Assembly (NCBI GenBank): GCA_036488815.1
Contig: DASXGX010000028.1
Coordinates: forward strand, 35,411 to 99,410
Length of the DNA stretch: 64,000 nucleotides
Direction: 5' to 3'
From: Roseiarcus sp036488815
Lineage (GTDB): Bacteria > Pseudomonadota > Alphaproteobacteria > Rhizobiales > Beijerinckiaceae
Shown here: in pieces, positions 1-8,641 of the stretch
How positions within the stretch are numbered: the first letter of the stretch is position 1
Layout: each line of letters begins with the position of its first letter
Program-made: the position numbers and the translations under genes
The notes under the pieces: generated by a model
The model's database searches: none
The model's input: the letters and a program-made list of their open reading frames with translations, nothing else
Told to the model about the DNA's origin: nothing

Positions 1-1349
1 CCTTGACGCTGGTGATCGATCTCTTCTTCGCCATCGTGTTCCTCGGCGTCCTCGTCCTCTATTCGCCCACCCTTACGCTGATCGTCGCCAGCGCAATTCC
101 GATCTATGTCCTCATCTCAGTCATCGCGAGCCCGGTCTTCAAACGCCGCATCGACGAGAAATTCCGCCGCGGAGCGGAGAACCAGTCATTCCTCGTCGAA
201 AGCGTCTCGGCCGTCGAAACCGCGAAATCGATGGCGCTCGAACCGATCCTGCAACGGCGTTGGGAAGAGCAGCTCGCTGGCTATGTCACAGCGTCCTTCG
301 GTGTCGTCGGCGTCTCGACATGGGCGCAGCAGTCCGTCCAGGCCGTCTCGAAAATCGTGACGGTGATGATCCTTTTCTTTGGCGCCCGCGCCGTCATCAA
401 CGGCGATCTGACGATCGGCGAACTCGTCGCCTTCAACATGCTCGCGGGCCAGGTGTCGCAGCCGGTCCTCCGACTGGCCCAATTGTGGCAGGGCTTCCAA
501 CAGACGCGCGTCTCGATCGATCGCCTCGGCGACATCCTGAATTCGCCGGCCGAGCCCTCGGCGGGCGGCCAGGCGAGCCTGCCGCCGATCCGCGGCGCCA
601 TCCGCTTCGAGCACCTGACGTTTCGCTACCGCCTCGACGCGCCGGCGATCCTGTCGGACGTCAACCTGGAGATCGCCGCGGGCGAAGTCATCGGCATTGT
701 CGGCGCATCGGGCTCGGGCAAGTCGACGCTCGTCAAGCTCGTGCAGCGGCTGTTCACTCCCGAGACCGGCCGCGTGCTGGTCGACGGCACGGATCTGTCG
801 CTTGCCGATCCCGCCTGGCTCAGACGTCAGTTGGGTGTTGTCCTGCAGGAGAACATCCTGTTCAACCGGTCGGTTCGCGAGAATATCGCGATCGCCGATC
901 CGGCGATGGACATGACCCGGGTGATCGCGGCGGCGCGACTGGCTGGCGCGCACGAGTTCATCCTCGGCCTGCCGGAGGGCTACGAGACGATCATCGGCGA
1001 GCGCGGCGCCTCGCTCTCGGGCGGGCAGCGCCAGCGCATCGCGATTGCGCGCGCCCTCGTCACCGGCCCGCGCATCCTGATCTTCGATGAAGCAACGTCT
1101 GCGCTCGACTATGAGAGCGAGGCGGCGATCCTGCGCAACATGGCTGCAATCGCTGAAGGCCGCACCGTTCTCATCGTCGCGCATCGCCTCTCGACCGTCC
1201 GCATGGCGCATCGCATCATCGTCATGGAAGAGGGTCGGATCGTCGAGGAAGGCGCGCACGAGCAGCTTCTGAAGCTCAATCGCCGCTACGCGAAACTGTG
1301 GCGCATCCAGTCGGACGGCCCGGGTTCGCTGCAAGAGGTGCGGAAATGA
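1..1349 (+). CDS. Type I secretion system permease/ATPase (HlyB-like), 5' truncated by window edge
   Basis: C-terminal part of an inner-membrane ABC exporter that would power one-step secretion of a protein substrate through an HlyD adaptor and a TolC-like outer-membrane channel. The first ~185 residues are the end of the transmembrane domain, with hydrophobic helices. The nucleotide-binding domain follows: Walker A GASGSGKST near fragment residue 234, the signature LSGGQRQR near 337, Walker B ILIFDEATSALD and the H-loop IVAHRLST. All catalytic motifs look intact. The open frame runs off the left edge, so any start codon near position 3 is an artefact and the N-terminal membrane or peptidase-like region lies outside. 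The adaptor gene starts 19 bases downstream, which indicates an operon. The secreted substrate is not in the window. Confidence 0.93.
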   Translation, partial: LTLVIDLFFAIVFLGVLVLYSPTLTLIVASAIPIYVLISVIASPVFKRRIDEKFRRGAENQSFLVESVSAVETAKSMALEPILQRRWEEQLAGYVTASFGVVGVSTWAQQSVQAVSKIVTVMILFFGARAVINGDLTIGELVAFNMLAGQVSQPVLRLAQLWQGFQQTRVSIDRLGDILNSPAEPSAGGQASLPPIRGAIRFEHLTFRYRLDAPAILSDVNLEIAAGEVIGIVGASGSGKSTLVKLVQRLFTPETGRVLVDGTDLSLADPAWLRRQLGVVLQENILFNRSVRENIAIADPAMDMTRVIAAARLAGAHEFILGLPEGYETIIGERGASLSGGQRQRIAIARALVTGPRILIFDEATSALDYESEAAILRNMAAIAEGRTVLIVAHRLSTVRMAHRIIVMEEGRIVEEGAHEQLLKLNRRYAKLWRIQSDGPGSLQEVRK

Positions 1350-1368
1350 CCGAGCCGCGGAGGCGCCT

Positions 1369-2793
1369 ATGAGCGCCGAGATCATTCCCGTCCCGCGCCG
1401 TATCCAGGCCCCGACGGCGGTCGAGCGCGCATTCCTGCCGGCGGCGCTCGAGATCGTCGAGACACCGGCGTCGCCCAGCATCCGTCTCACCGGCTTCGTC
1501 ATCTGCGCGTTTCTCGTCGCAGCCGCGACCTGGGGCTCCTTTGGTCGGGTCGACCTGATCGCGACGGCGCCCGGCAAGGTCGTTCCTGTCGGCCGCACCA
1601 AGGAGGTGCAGGCGTTCGAAACCGGCTCCGTCCATAAGATCCTCGTCGACGACGGGGCTGAGGTGAAGGCCGGCCAAACGCTAATTCTGCTCGATCCGAC
1701 CCTTGCGACGGCCGATCGCGACCGCTATCGCGACCAGCTCATGCGCGCGGAACTCGACGTTGCCCGACTGGCCGCGCTGATCACGCCGCCGGCGGCTGGC
1801 GCCGACCCTTTTGCAGGGATCGCCGCATCGCGTGAAGCCATCTCCGAGGCGCGCGGACAGCTCGCAGTGGATCGCGCCGAGCGTGACGCCAAGCTCGCGG
1901 CGGCGGACCAGGAAATCGCCTCCAAGCGCGCCGATCGGGCCGGATTGGAGGCCCAGATCGCCAAGATCGACGCCGCGTTGCCGATGGTCCAGCAGCGCAC
2001 CGAGATCCGCAAGGCCGGACTCGACAGGGGATGGGGCACCCGCCTCGACTACCTGACCGCGGCGCAAACCGAAGTGGAGTTGGTCAACGACCGCAAAGTC
2101 ACGGTCGAGAAGCTGAATGCCGCTGCGGCCGCTGTCCAGGCGCAGATCGCCGATCGCGAGCGCATCGCCGCCGAGACCGCGCGCGACTGGCGATCGGACC
2201 TCGAGAAGGCCGCCCGCGATCGGTCGGAGGCGCAAAGCGAGCTCGCCAAGGCCGAGCGCCGCACCGGGCTGACCTCGGTCACCGCGCCCGTCGAGGGCAT
2301 CGTCCAGGATCTCTCGGTTCACACCGAAGGCGGCGTCGTTCAGGCCGGCCAGCAATTGCTGAAGGTCGTGCCGTCAAAGGGCGCGGTCGCCATCGAGGCC
2401 ATCATCGACAACAAGGATGTCGGCTTCGTCCATGTCGGCCAGGAGGTCGAGATCAAGGTCGACGCCTTCCCCTACACGCACTACGGCCTGATCAAGGGCC
2501 ACGTCGCCCAAATCGACCGCGACGCCGAACCCGACCCGGAAATCCAGCAACAGGCCCGCACCGGCACGCAGGCCCTCGGCGACAGCGCGACCGAGATCCG
2601 CCGCTCCGGCGCCCTTGTCTACGTCGCCCGCGTCACGATGGACGACCCGAGCCTCATGGTCGACGGCGTCAGGACGCCGATCGACCCCGGCATGGCGGTG
2701 ACGGCCGAAATCAAGACCGGCCGCAGGACAGTCATCGACTATATTCTCTCGCCCATCGTCCAGCGCACGCACGACGCATTGCGAGAGAGGTGA
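1369..2793 (+). CDS. HlyD family type I secretion periplasmic adaptor
   Basis: Membrane fusion protein that bridges the inner-membrane ABC exporter and the outer-membrane channel. The 474 residues match the usual size for HlyD/PrtE-type adaptors. A cytoplasmic N-terminus is followed by one membrane segment at about residues 43-62. A lipoyl-type half-motif (PVGRTKEVQAFETGSV, then LVDDGAEVKAGQTLILLD) comes next. A long Ala/Glu/Arg-rich coiled-coil hairpin spans roughly residues 120-300, then the second lipoyl half (VTAPVEGIVQDLSVHTEGGV). The C-terminal beta domain contains the family-typical AEIKTGRRTVIDYILSP. It follows the ATPase gene directly and is the last intact gene before a degraded region, so the operon is probably complete at this end. 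Confidence 0.93.
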   Translation: MSAEIIPVPRRIQAPTAVERAFLPAALEIVETPASPSIRLTGFVICAFLVAAATWGSFGRVDLIATAPGKVVPVGRTKEVQAFETGSVHKILVDDGAEVKAGQTLILLDPTLATADRDRYRDQLMRAELDVARLAALITPPAAGADPFAGIAASREAISEARGQLAVDRAERDAKLAAADQEIASKRADRAGLEAQIAKIDAALPMVQQRTEIRKAGLDRGWGTRLDYLTAAQTEVELVNDRKVTVEKLNAAAAAVQAQIADRERIAAETARDWRSDLEKAARDRSEAQSELAKAERRTGLTSVTAPVEGIVQDLSVHTEGGVVQAGQQLLKVVPSKGAVAIEAIIDNKDVGFVHVGQEVEIKVDAFPYTHYGLIKGHVAQIDRDAEPDPEIQQQARTGTQALGDSATEIRRSGALVYVARVTMDDPSLMVDGVRTPIDPGMAVTAEIKTGRRTVIDYILSPIVQRTHDALRER

Positions 2794-2808
2794 GAGACGA
2801 AATATATA

Positions 2809-2997
2809 GTGATTAGGTGTTCGCAGTTTTGTCCTGAGCGGCGCGCCAACAAAATCGGCCTCGAGGGCTGTTCGTCGCACTCCGGCCGGTGCAGCTTCAT
2901 CACCGTCGCCGCGCGCAACATCCACAAATCCGGATGCAGCCTGCGCGATGTCCAGCTTCTCGCGGGGCGCCGGTCCATCGAGACGACCAAGGGCTAG
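2809..2997 (+). pseudogene. Remnant of a tyrosine recombinase/phage integrase (C-terminal catalytic part)
   Basis: A 62-codon stretch preserves the C-terminal catalytic signature of a tyrosine recombinase. GCSSHSGRCSFIT corresponds to the HxxR box (usually SHSGRRTFIT), followed by SLRDVQLLAGRRSIETT, where functional members read LAGH. The second conserved histidine is thus replaced by Arg and the usual Tyr-containing tail is cut by a stop at 2995. Past that stop the same frame reads IEGHT, resembling the normal ending. No N-terminal integrase domain is visible upstream, because the HlyD gene ends at 2793. I infer a dead fragment of an integrative element or integron-like recombinase. Identification is by recalled motif, not by alignment. 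Confidence 0.6.
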
Positions 2998-3084
2998 ATC
3001 GAGGGCCACACATGTGCGCAGCGGCGATTGGTGGGCTTCGTGTAGGCCCCGTCACTTGCAAGCGTCGTCAGCGCCAAGGCGAGC

Positions 3085-3567
3085 ATGTTTGGCATCGCGT
3101 ACCTATCCCCGGCGACGCTGGTGCGCAACGCGGTTTCGAGCACTGACGGCGTTTTCGGATGCGGGTGTTCCCTGCGCGCTAGTGGCGATCTCCTTCGTCG
3201 TCAATTTCGAAGAGGGCGCAGCAATCCCGCTTACAGCGCAGCGAAAGCCGGATTGCTGCAATTCACCCGCCAATTGGCGACGGACTATGGTCCCTACGGC
3301 ATCCGTTCGAACGTGGTTCTGCCAGCTACGATCAACACCGCTGGCACTTGGGACTGGCGCATGAAAGAGCGGCCCGAAGTTCTCGCCACGTTGCGGAAGT
3401 GGTATCCCCTCGGCCGGATTGCCGAACCTGAGGAAATCACTTCCGCCATCGTCCTTCTAGCGAGCGCGGACGCATCGTTCGTCAATGGGACAAGTCTCGT
3501 CGTCGATGGCGGCCTCACGGCGGGAAACGCCCAGATGTCGCGCGACATCAGCGGCCGCGAGGTTTGA
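3085..3567 (+). pseudogene. Truncated short-chain dehydrogenase/reductase (C-terminal half only)
   Basis: From about 3228 the frame gives a good SDR C-terminal half: the active-site YSAAK with the family context NPAYSAAKAGLLQFTRQLA, then GIRSNVVLPATI, and the C-terminal FVNGTSLVVDGG. The Rossmann N-terminus (TGxxxGIG) and the NAG motif are absent. Codons before about 3210 do not look like SDR, whereas another plus frame just upstream contains SFVVNFEEGA, resembling the SIVNxSS strand. That suggests a frameshift plus a large 5' deletion. Length is 160 codons against about 250 for the family. It sits directly after the integrase remnant, in the same decayed region. Confidence 0.65.
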
Positions 3568-4115
3568 CGTGGCAGGTCAGAATCGGCTTGCGAGGACTTC
3601 ATCCCGATCGACGCGCCCATTGAAAGGACTGGCACGATCGGGATTTGCTCTGCGCGCGGGTTCTCAATTTGAACCCTGCCTTTTGGCATTCTTTCAGTCA
3701 CCACCACGAGGACGACCTCAGCGTGAGCAAGAGAATTACGGCGGGACGATATCCATGACCGGGGCGGCGACCGGCGGCATTGTGAGGGTTCGGCATTAAA
3801 GACGCAGACCTGGAGATCAGCGCGATTTCGTTTCGCCAACTAGCGAGTGCGCAACTTTCGCCGACCGATCTGGTCGAGGTAGCCGCAAAAATTCATGAAC
3901 TTGCCGATTCCGGCGTCTGATATTACTCCGCGCGAACCAGCGCCGCGGACCGGGCGAACCGATCAGCATGAATCCTTGCAGGACCGTCGACCGGACCGCT
4001 GAGCCCAGAGGAGGCGTAGCCCTCCAGACCCCCTTGGCGGTGATCTCCGTCGCCGCAAGCCCAAGGGCATTGTTCCTGGCTGTCGACGCCGCGCCGCTCC
4101 GCAGTTCCCTTCCCA
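3568..4115. other. Gene-free stretch, probably decayed DNA
   Basis: About 550 bases without a convincing gene. On the plus strand around 3797-3918 a short frame reads like the start of an amidase (FRQLASAQLSPTDLVE), but it stops quickly. On the minus strand a stretch around 3950-4080 contains GFMLIGSPGP, faintly like a flavin monooxygenase C-terminus. Neither is long enough to call. Together with the two pseudogenes to the left this looks like a region losing genes. Confidence 0.4.
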
Positions 4116-5810
4116 CTACGCAATCGCGATATTCTCGATCCACGTCCAACCGCCATCTTGCGTGCACTCCAAGATTGCATCGTAGAGGTCGCGCGGCTCG
4201 TCGGCTGGCGCATTGTTGATGTAGGTTATCGAAGCCTCGGTAAGCATGCGAAGGATCTTGTGGACTTGGTCGGAACTCAAGGTCGCGCCGAGGCGATCCA
4301 AAAAGACGAACTGCGGCGATGCAAGAAGAATATGAGCAACGGCGAGGCGTTGCTGCTCATTGAGCGAAAGCAGCGTTCCCCAATCCCTTTCCGTGTCGAG
4401 TCCGCCGGCCTGGTTCACGACCAGTTCCAGGTTCAGGTCGCTCAGCAGCTCGAGGATCCGGCCATCAGAAATCTTGTCTGCGTGCTCGGCACGATCGAGG
4501 ACTTGTCGCAAACTACTTGGCGGCAGGTAGGGCCGCTGGGCGAGCAGGCTAATGTGACCTGAGCCAGGACGAAAGATGCGGCCCGACCCTGGAGTCGAGA
4601 CGCCGGCCGTCGCCCGACACAACGCCGCTCCCGCAGCCTCATTCGGCCCCGTGATCAAAACGCGGGTCCCGACCGAAATCGTTAGCGAGAAGTCCTTGAG
4701 CAGGGGGCCGGCGTTCGCCGACGACAGTAAGGTCAACCGTTCGTACGCTAGACGTCCGTCCGCCTCAACGACTTCAATGGCGGAGCCCGTAGGCGTTTGC
4801 GTCCGCTCGATTGTATCGATCATGGAGCTAAGCCGGCCGACCACGGCGGCGAAGGTCGAAAGCGACTGGAACTGGGTGACAATCAACGAGAACGCGGCCA
4901 CAAGCGACGAGAAGGCCATAGCAGACTGAGTAATCGCGCCGAAGTCGATTTCCCCCCTTATGAACGCCGGAGCGATGACTAGGGCGGGTATGATCTGGAT
5001 GAGCCAGTTATAGCCGGTGGTGAAGAATCCCACGTTGCGATTGACGGAAGTCATCTGGCGATAATTGGCGACCAATGCCCCGAGTCGATCCAGCAATCGC
5101 GCCGTTTGTCGCTCCTCGCGCTGCGCCAGCATAATCGACTCGGCGTTTTGCCGAACATGAATGAGCGCGGAGCGGAAGCTCGCCTCCCGATCCAGTTGAT
5201 CGTGGTTCAGTTTGATCAGCGGACGCCCGAGGACAATCGTCACGAACGAGCCGCAAGCTGCATACACGACGACCAAGATGAACAGCAGAGGGCTGATGGA
5301 CCACAAGACGCCGGAAAAAGCGACGATCGTGAAGCTGCTATTGAGGAGCATCAGGACGAAGGAGAGAGTGGTGACCGTGAAGGCGCGAACGTCCTCGGCG
5401 ATCCGCTGGTCCGGGTTGGCGAGTTCACCGGCGACGTCCAAGTGGTAGTATGTCTTGTTGGCGAGATACAGTTTGACGGCTCGCTGGGTCAGGGATTCGC
5501 GCCAGAGAAGGCCAAGGCGTTCCTCGGCAAACCGCGAGACGACGGCGACGACTGTGGAGCCTGCGAAGACGCCCACGTAGAAGATCGCCTGCCGCATGAA
5601 TTCGGCTTTGTCGCGATCCGCGATGGCGGTCATGAAATTGCGGCCGACGAAGCTATTGAGAACGTTCAAGCCGTTGGCGCCGCAAAGCAGCGCCACGAGC
5701 GCAGCGAATATTAACTTAGCTTTCCAACCGACCTCGGAGTCCGCAAAGTTTCTGACCGCTCCGACAAAACGCGCTAGAGTTGTTTTGTGTGGAACTTCTT
5801 GCGCGTCCAT
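4116..5810 (-). CDS. SbmA/BacA-YddA-like ABC transporter with degenerate ATPase motifs
   Basis: A 564-residue fused permease-ATPase. The N-terminal ~330 residues hold several membrane helices and the family hallmark EERLGLLWRESLT (residues 96-108; usual form LxLRWRxWLT). GELANPDQRIAEDVRAF near 128-144 is also typical of the YddA/SbmA group, which moves peptides or cobalamin-like substrates. The C-terminal half aligns to a nucleotide-binding domain but every key motif has changed. Walker A is GPNEAAGAA near 388 (expected GPNGSGKSS), the signature is LSLNEQQR near 481 (expected LSLGEQQR), Walker B is FVFLDR near 501 with the catalytic Glu replaced by Arg, and the H-loop His is gone (TYINNAPAD). 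The frame is nevertheless open over its whole length. It could be a pseudo-ATPase exporter or a very recent pseudogene. Confidence 0.85.
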   Translation of the reverse strand: MDAQEVPHKTTLARFVGAVRNFADSEVGWKAKLIFAALVALLCGANGLNVLNSFVGRNFMTAIADRDKAEFMRQAIFYVGVFAGSTVVAVVSRFAEERLGLLWRESLTQRAVKLYLANKTYYHLDVAGELANPDQRIAEDVRAFTVTTLSFVLMLLNSSFTIVAFSGVLWSISPLLFILVVVYAACGSFVTIVLGRPLIKLNHDQLDREASFRSALIHVRQNAESIMLAQREERQTARLLDRLGALVANYRQMTSVNRNVGFFTTGYNWLIQIIPALVIAPAFIRGEIDFGAITQSAMAFSSLVAAFSLIVTQFQSLSTFAAVVGRLSSMIDTIERTQTPTGSAIEVVEADGRLAYERLTLLSSANAGPLLKDFSLTISVGTRVLITGPNEAAGAALCRATAGVSTPGSGRIFRPGSGHISLLAQRPYLPPSSLRQVLDRAEHADKISDGRILELLSDLNLELVVNQAGGLDTERDWGTLLSLNEQQRLAVAHILLASPQFVFLDRLGATLSSDQVHKILRMLTEASITYINNAPADEPRDLYDAILECTQDGGWTWIENIAIA

Positions 5811-6092
5811 TTCTGACCCACCCCTCTGAGTGGTCCGATCTGTATGCTAGACAACGTGAGGCGGACCCCGGCATTCTGTCTCCGGTCGTCGGCGGCATAC
5901 CTCAGCTCGAACCCATCGCACGCTTCGCGCCGCATCGACGGGCGCATGGCGCGAAGCCGTCGCGGGCATCGCTTGCTCTCCTCTCCACGACGACTTCGGT
6001 GCTCAGCGGTTTCCTCGCATGCAGTGAGCGGCGATATGTCAATGCGCGCGTGAACTCTGGCGGGACGCCGCTCCTGATCACGCGCTACGAGG
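5811..6092. other. Intergenic region between the ABC gene and the phosphoketolase gene
   Basis: 282 bases upstream of the minus-strand ABC exporter and downstream of the phosphoketolase stop. It should hold the ABC gene's promoter, but I see no clear -35/-10 pair, no regulatory palindrome and no strong terminator. Confidence 0.3.
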
Positions 6093-8501
6093 TCAAACGT
6101 TGTCCGCTTCCGTCGAACCCGGCGCCCCTTTGAGGGTGGCTTCACGCCCCCAACGCCAGCCGGTGATTTCCGGCATGTCGTCCCCGTACCTGCAGATATA
6201 CTGCTTATGCTGAATGAGCTTGTCGCGGATCGCTTGCTTGGCGTAAGCGGCCCGCGCTCCCAGCTTCGGCACCCGGTCGATGACGTCGCTCACCAGATGG
6301 AAGCGATCAAGATCGTTCAGCACGCACATATCGAACGGCGTCGTCGTCGTGCCCTCTTCCTTGTAGCCGCGCACATGAATGTTGTCGTGGCCGTTGCGCC
6401 GGTACGTGAGTCGGTGGATGAGCCAGGGATAGCCATGGAAGGCGAAGATGACCGGCTTGTCGGTGGTGAACAGCACGTCGAACTCGGCGTCCGAGAGGCC
6501 GTGCGGGTGCTCCCGCGCCGGCTGCAGCTTCATCAGGTTGACGACATTGATGACCCGCACCTTCAGCTCCGGGGCGGCATGGCGAAGCAGGTCGACCGCC
6601 GCCAGAGTCTCCAAGGTCGGCACGTCGCCGCAACAGGCCATCACGACATCCGGCTCGCCGCCCCGGTCGTTGCTCGCCCACTCCCAGATCCCGAGCCCTG
6701 CCTCGCAGTGCCTGAGCGCCTCATCCATCGTCAGCCATTGCGGCGCCGGCTGCTTGCCGGCGACCACGAGGTTGACGTAATTCCTGCTGCGCAGGCAATG
6801 ATCGGTTACTGAGAGCAGACAATTGGCGTCCGGCGGCAGGTAGACGCGAACGATCTCGGCCTTCTTGTTGATGACGTGGTCGATGAACCCGGGGTCTTGA
6901 TGGCTGAAGCCATTGTGATCCTGTCGCCAAACGTGGCTCGACAGCAAATAGTTCAGCGAAGCGATAGGCCGCCGCCACGGGATTCCGTTGCAGACCTTCA
7001 GCCACTTCGCATGCTGGTTGAACATCGCGTCGATGATATGGATGAACGCCTCATAGCATGAGAAGAAGCCGTGTCGGCCGGTCAGGAGATAGCCCTCCAG
7101 CCAGCCCTGGCACTGATGTTCGCTCAGCATTTCCATCACGCGCCCATCGGAAGCGAGATGGTCGTCCCATGGCAGCGTCTCCGCGTTCCAGGCGCGATTG
7201 GTCACTTCGAGCACATCCTGCCAACGGTTCGAGTTGCTCTCGTCAGGGCTGAAGAGCCGGAAGTTCCTGGAATCCAGGTTCATCTTCATCACATCGCGCA
7301 GAAAGCGACCCATCACACGGGTGGACTCGGCCGTAGTCGTCCCGGGGGCTGGCACGTCCACGGCGTAGTCGCGGAAGTTCGGAAGGAGGAGTTCGCGCAG
7401 CAGCAGACCGCCGTTTGCGTGCGGGTTGGCGCTCATGCGTCGATCGCCTCGCGGCGCCAGTTCGGCCAGCTCAGGCAGGAGGCGGCCGCCGTCGTCGAAG
7501 AGTTCCTGGGGCCGGTAGCTCTTCATCCAATCCTCAAGGATGCGCACGTGACCGGGATTCTCGTGCATCTGCCCCATGGGCACCTGATGGGATCGCCAGT
7601 AGTCCTCGGTGCGCTTCCCGTCGATTTCTTTCGGGCAGGTCCAGCCCTTCGGTGTGCGGAGCACGATCATCGGCCAAAGCGGCCGTTCCGAGGAATCACC
7701 CCGGCTCGCGCGAGCCTTGATGCGTTGGATGTCGTTGATCGCCTTGTCGAGCGCGCCGGCCATCAACTCGTGCATCGTCTGCGGCTCATGCCCTTCGACG
7801 AAGATGGGCGTGTAGCCATAGCCGCGGAACAGATGATCGAGTTCCTCGTGGCTGATCCGCGCGAGGACGCAAGGGTTGGCGATCTTGTAGCCATTGAGGT
7901 GCAGGATCGGAAGAACGACCCCGTCCTTCGCGGGATTGAGGAACTTGTTGGAATGCCAGCTTGTCGCGAGCGGTCCCGTCTCCGCCTCGCCGTCGCCGAC
8001 CACGCAGGCGACGATCAGGTCAGGGTTGTCGAAGGCGGCTCCATAGGCATGAGAGAGGGCGTAACCGAGTTCGCCGCCTTCGTGGATCGAACCGGGCGTT
8101 TCCGGCGCCACATGGCTCGGGATGCCGCCGGGAAACGAGAACTGAGTGAAGAGGCGCTTCATGCCGTCTTCGTCGGGAGAGATCTGCGGATAGACTTCGC
8201 TGTACGTTCCCTCGAGATAGGCGTTCGCGACCAACGCGGGGCCCCCATGACCGGGGCCGGTGACGTAGATCATGTCGAGGTCATGCTTTTTGATCAGTCG
8301 GTTCAGGTGAACGTAGATAAAGTTCAAACCCGGCGTGGTCCCCCAGTGGCCCAGGAGCCGCGGCTTTATGTGCTCCTTTGTCAGAGACTCCTTCAGCAGC
8401 GGGTTGTCGTAGAGATAGATCTGGCCGATCGAAAGGTAGTTGGCGGCTCGCCAATACGCGTCCATCGATTCTCGTTCCTTATCGGACAGCACGCTCTCCA
8501 T
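6093..8501 (-). CDS. xfp: Xylulose-5-phosphate/fructose-6-phosphate phosphoketolase
   Basis: Thiamine-diphosphate enzyme that cleaves xylulose-5-P or fructose-6-P with phosphate into acetyl-phosphate plus glyceraldehyde-3-P or erythrose-4-P. The 802 residues match the family. Signatures are intact: LLGHWGTTPGLNFIYVHLNR near 49-68, TGPGHGGPA near 81-89, ETPGSIHEGGELGYALSHAY near 134-153, and the TPP/Mg motif GDGEAETGP at 169-177. The ATG at 8501 has a good ribosome site (GGAGGCGACA). The SulP gene ends 140 bases upstream on the same strand. The product acetyl-phosphate is the substrate of the acetate kinase and phosphotransacetylase-family proteins encoded 9-14 kb to the right. The long open frames on the opposite strand inside this gene are codon-bias shadows. 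Confidence 0.97.
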   Translation of the reverse strand: MESVLSDKERESMDAYWRAANYLSIGQIYLYDNPLLKESLTKEHIKPRLLGHWGTTPGLNFIYVHLNRLIKKHDLDMIYVTGPGHGGPALVANAYLEGTYSEVYPQISPDEDGMKRLFTQFSFPGGIPSHVAPETPGSIHEGGELGYALSHAYGAAFDNPDLIVACVVGDGEAETGPLATSWHSNKFLNPAKDGVVLPILHLNGYKIANPCVLARISHEELDHLFRGYGYTPIFVEGHEPQTMHELMAGALDKAINDIQRIKARASRGDSSERPLWPMIVLRTPKGWTCPKEIDGKRTEDYWRSHQVPMGQMHENPGHVRILEDWMKSYRPQELFDDGGRLLPELAELAPRGDRRMSANPHANGGLLLRELLLPNFRDYAVDVPAPGTTTAESTRVMGRFLRDVMKMNLDSRNFRLFSPDESNSNRWQDVLEVTNRAWNAETLPWDDHLASDGRVMEMLSEHQCQGWLEGYLLTGRHGFFSCYEAFIHIIDAMFNQHAKWLKVCNGIPWRRPIASLNYLLSSHVWRQDHNGFSHQDPGFIDHVINKKAEIVRVYLPPDANCLLSVTDHCLRSRNYVNLVVAGKQPAPQWLTMDEALRHCEAGLGIWEWASNDRGGEPDVVMACCGDVPTLETLAAVDLLRHAAPELKVRVINVVNLMKLQPAREHPHGLSDAEFDVLFTTDKPVIFAFHGYPWLIHRLTYRRNGHDNIHVRGYKEEGTTTTPFDMCVLNDLDRFHLVSDVIDRVPKLGARAAYAKQAIRDKLIQHKQYICRYGDDMPEITGWRWGREATLKGAPGSTEADNV

Positions 8502-8641
8502 TGTCGCCTCCTGCTTGTCCTGCGCCAGTCGCTTGGGCCTAGCGCGCGTCCCGCCTCGCTGCGGTTCCTCGGATCAGCGCCGCCTTCGCCCCGCTGCGCT
8601 CGATTGCCGCCCCGTCGGCGACGCCAAGACAAGCGGAGCGG

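Noticed and set aside
3797..3918. Short plus frame resembling the N-terminus of an amidase
   Set aside because: Only about 30 residues before a stop, with weak resemblance; kept only as a note on the decayed region.
3950..4080. Minus-strand stretch with GFMLIGSPGP, faintly like a flavin monooxygenase C-terminus
   Set aside because: Too short and the surrounding residues do not fit.
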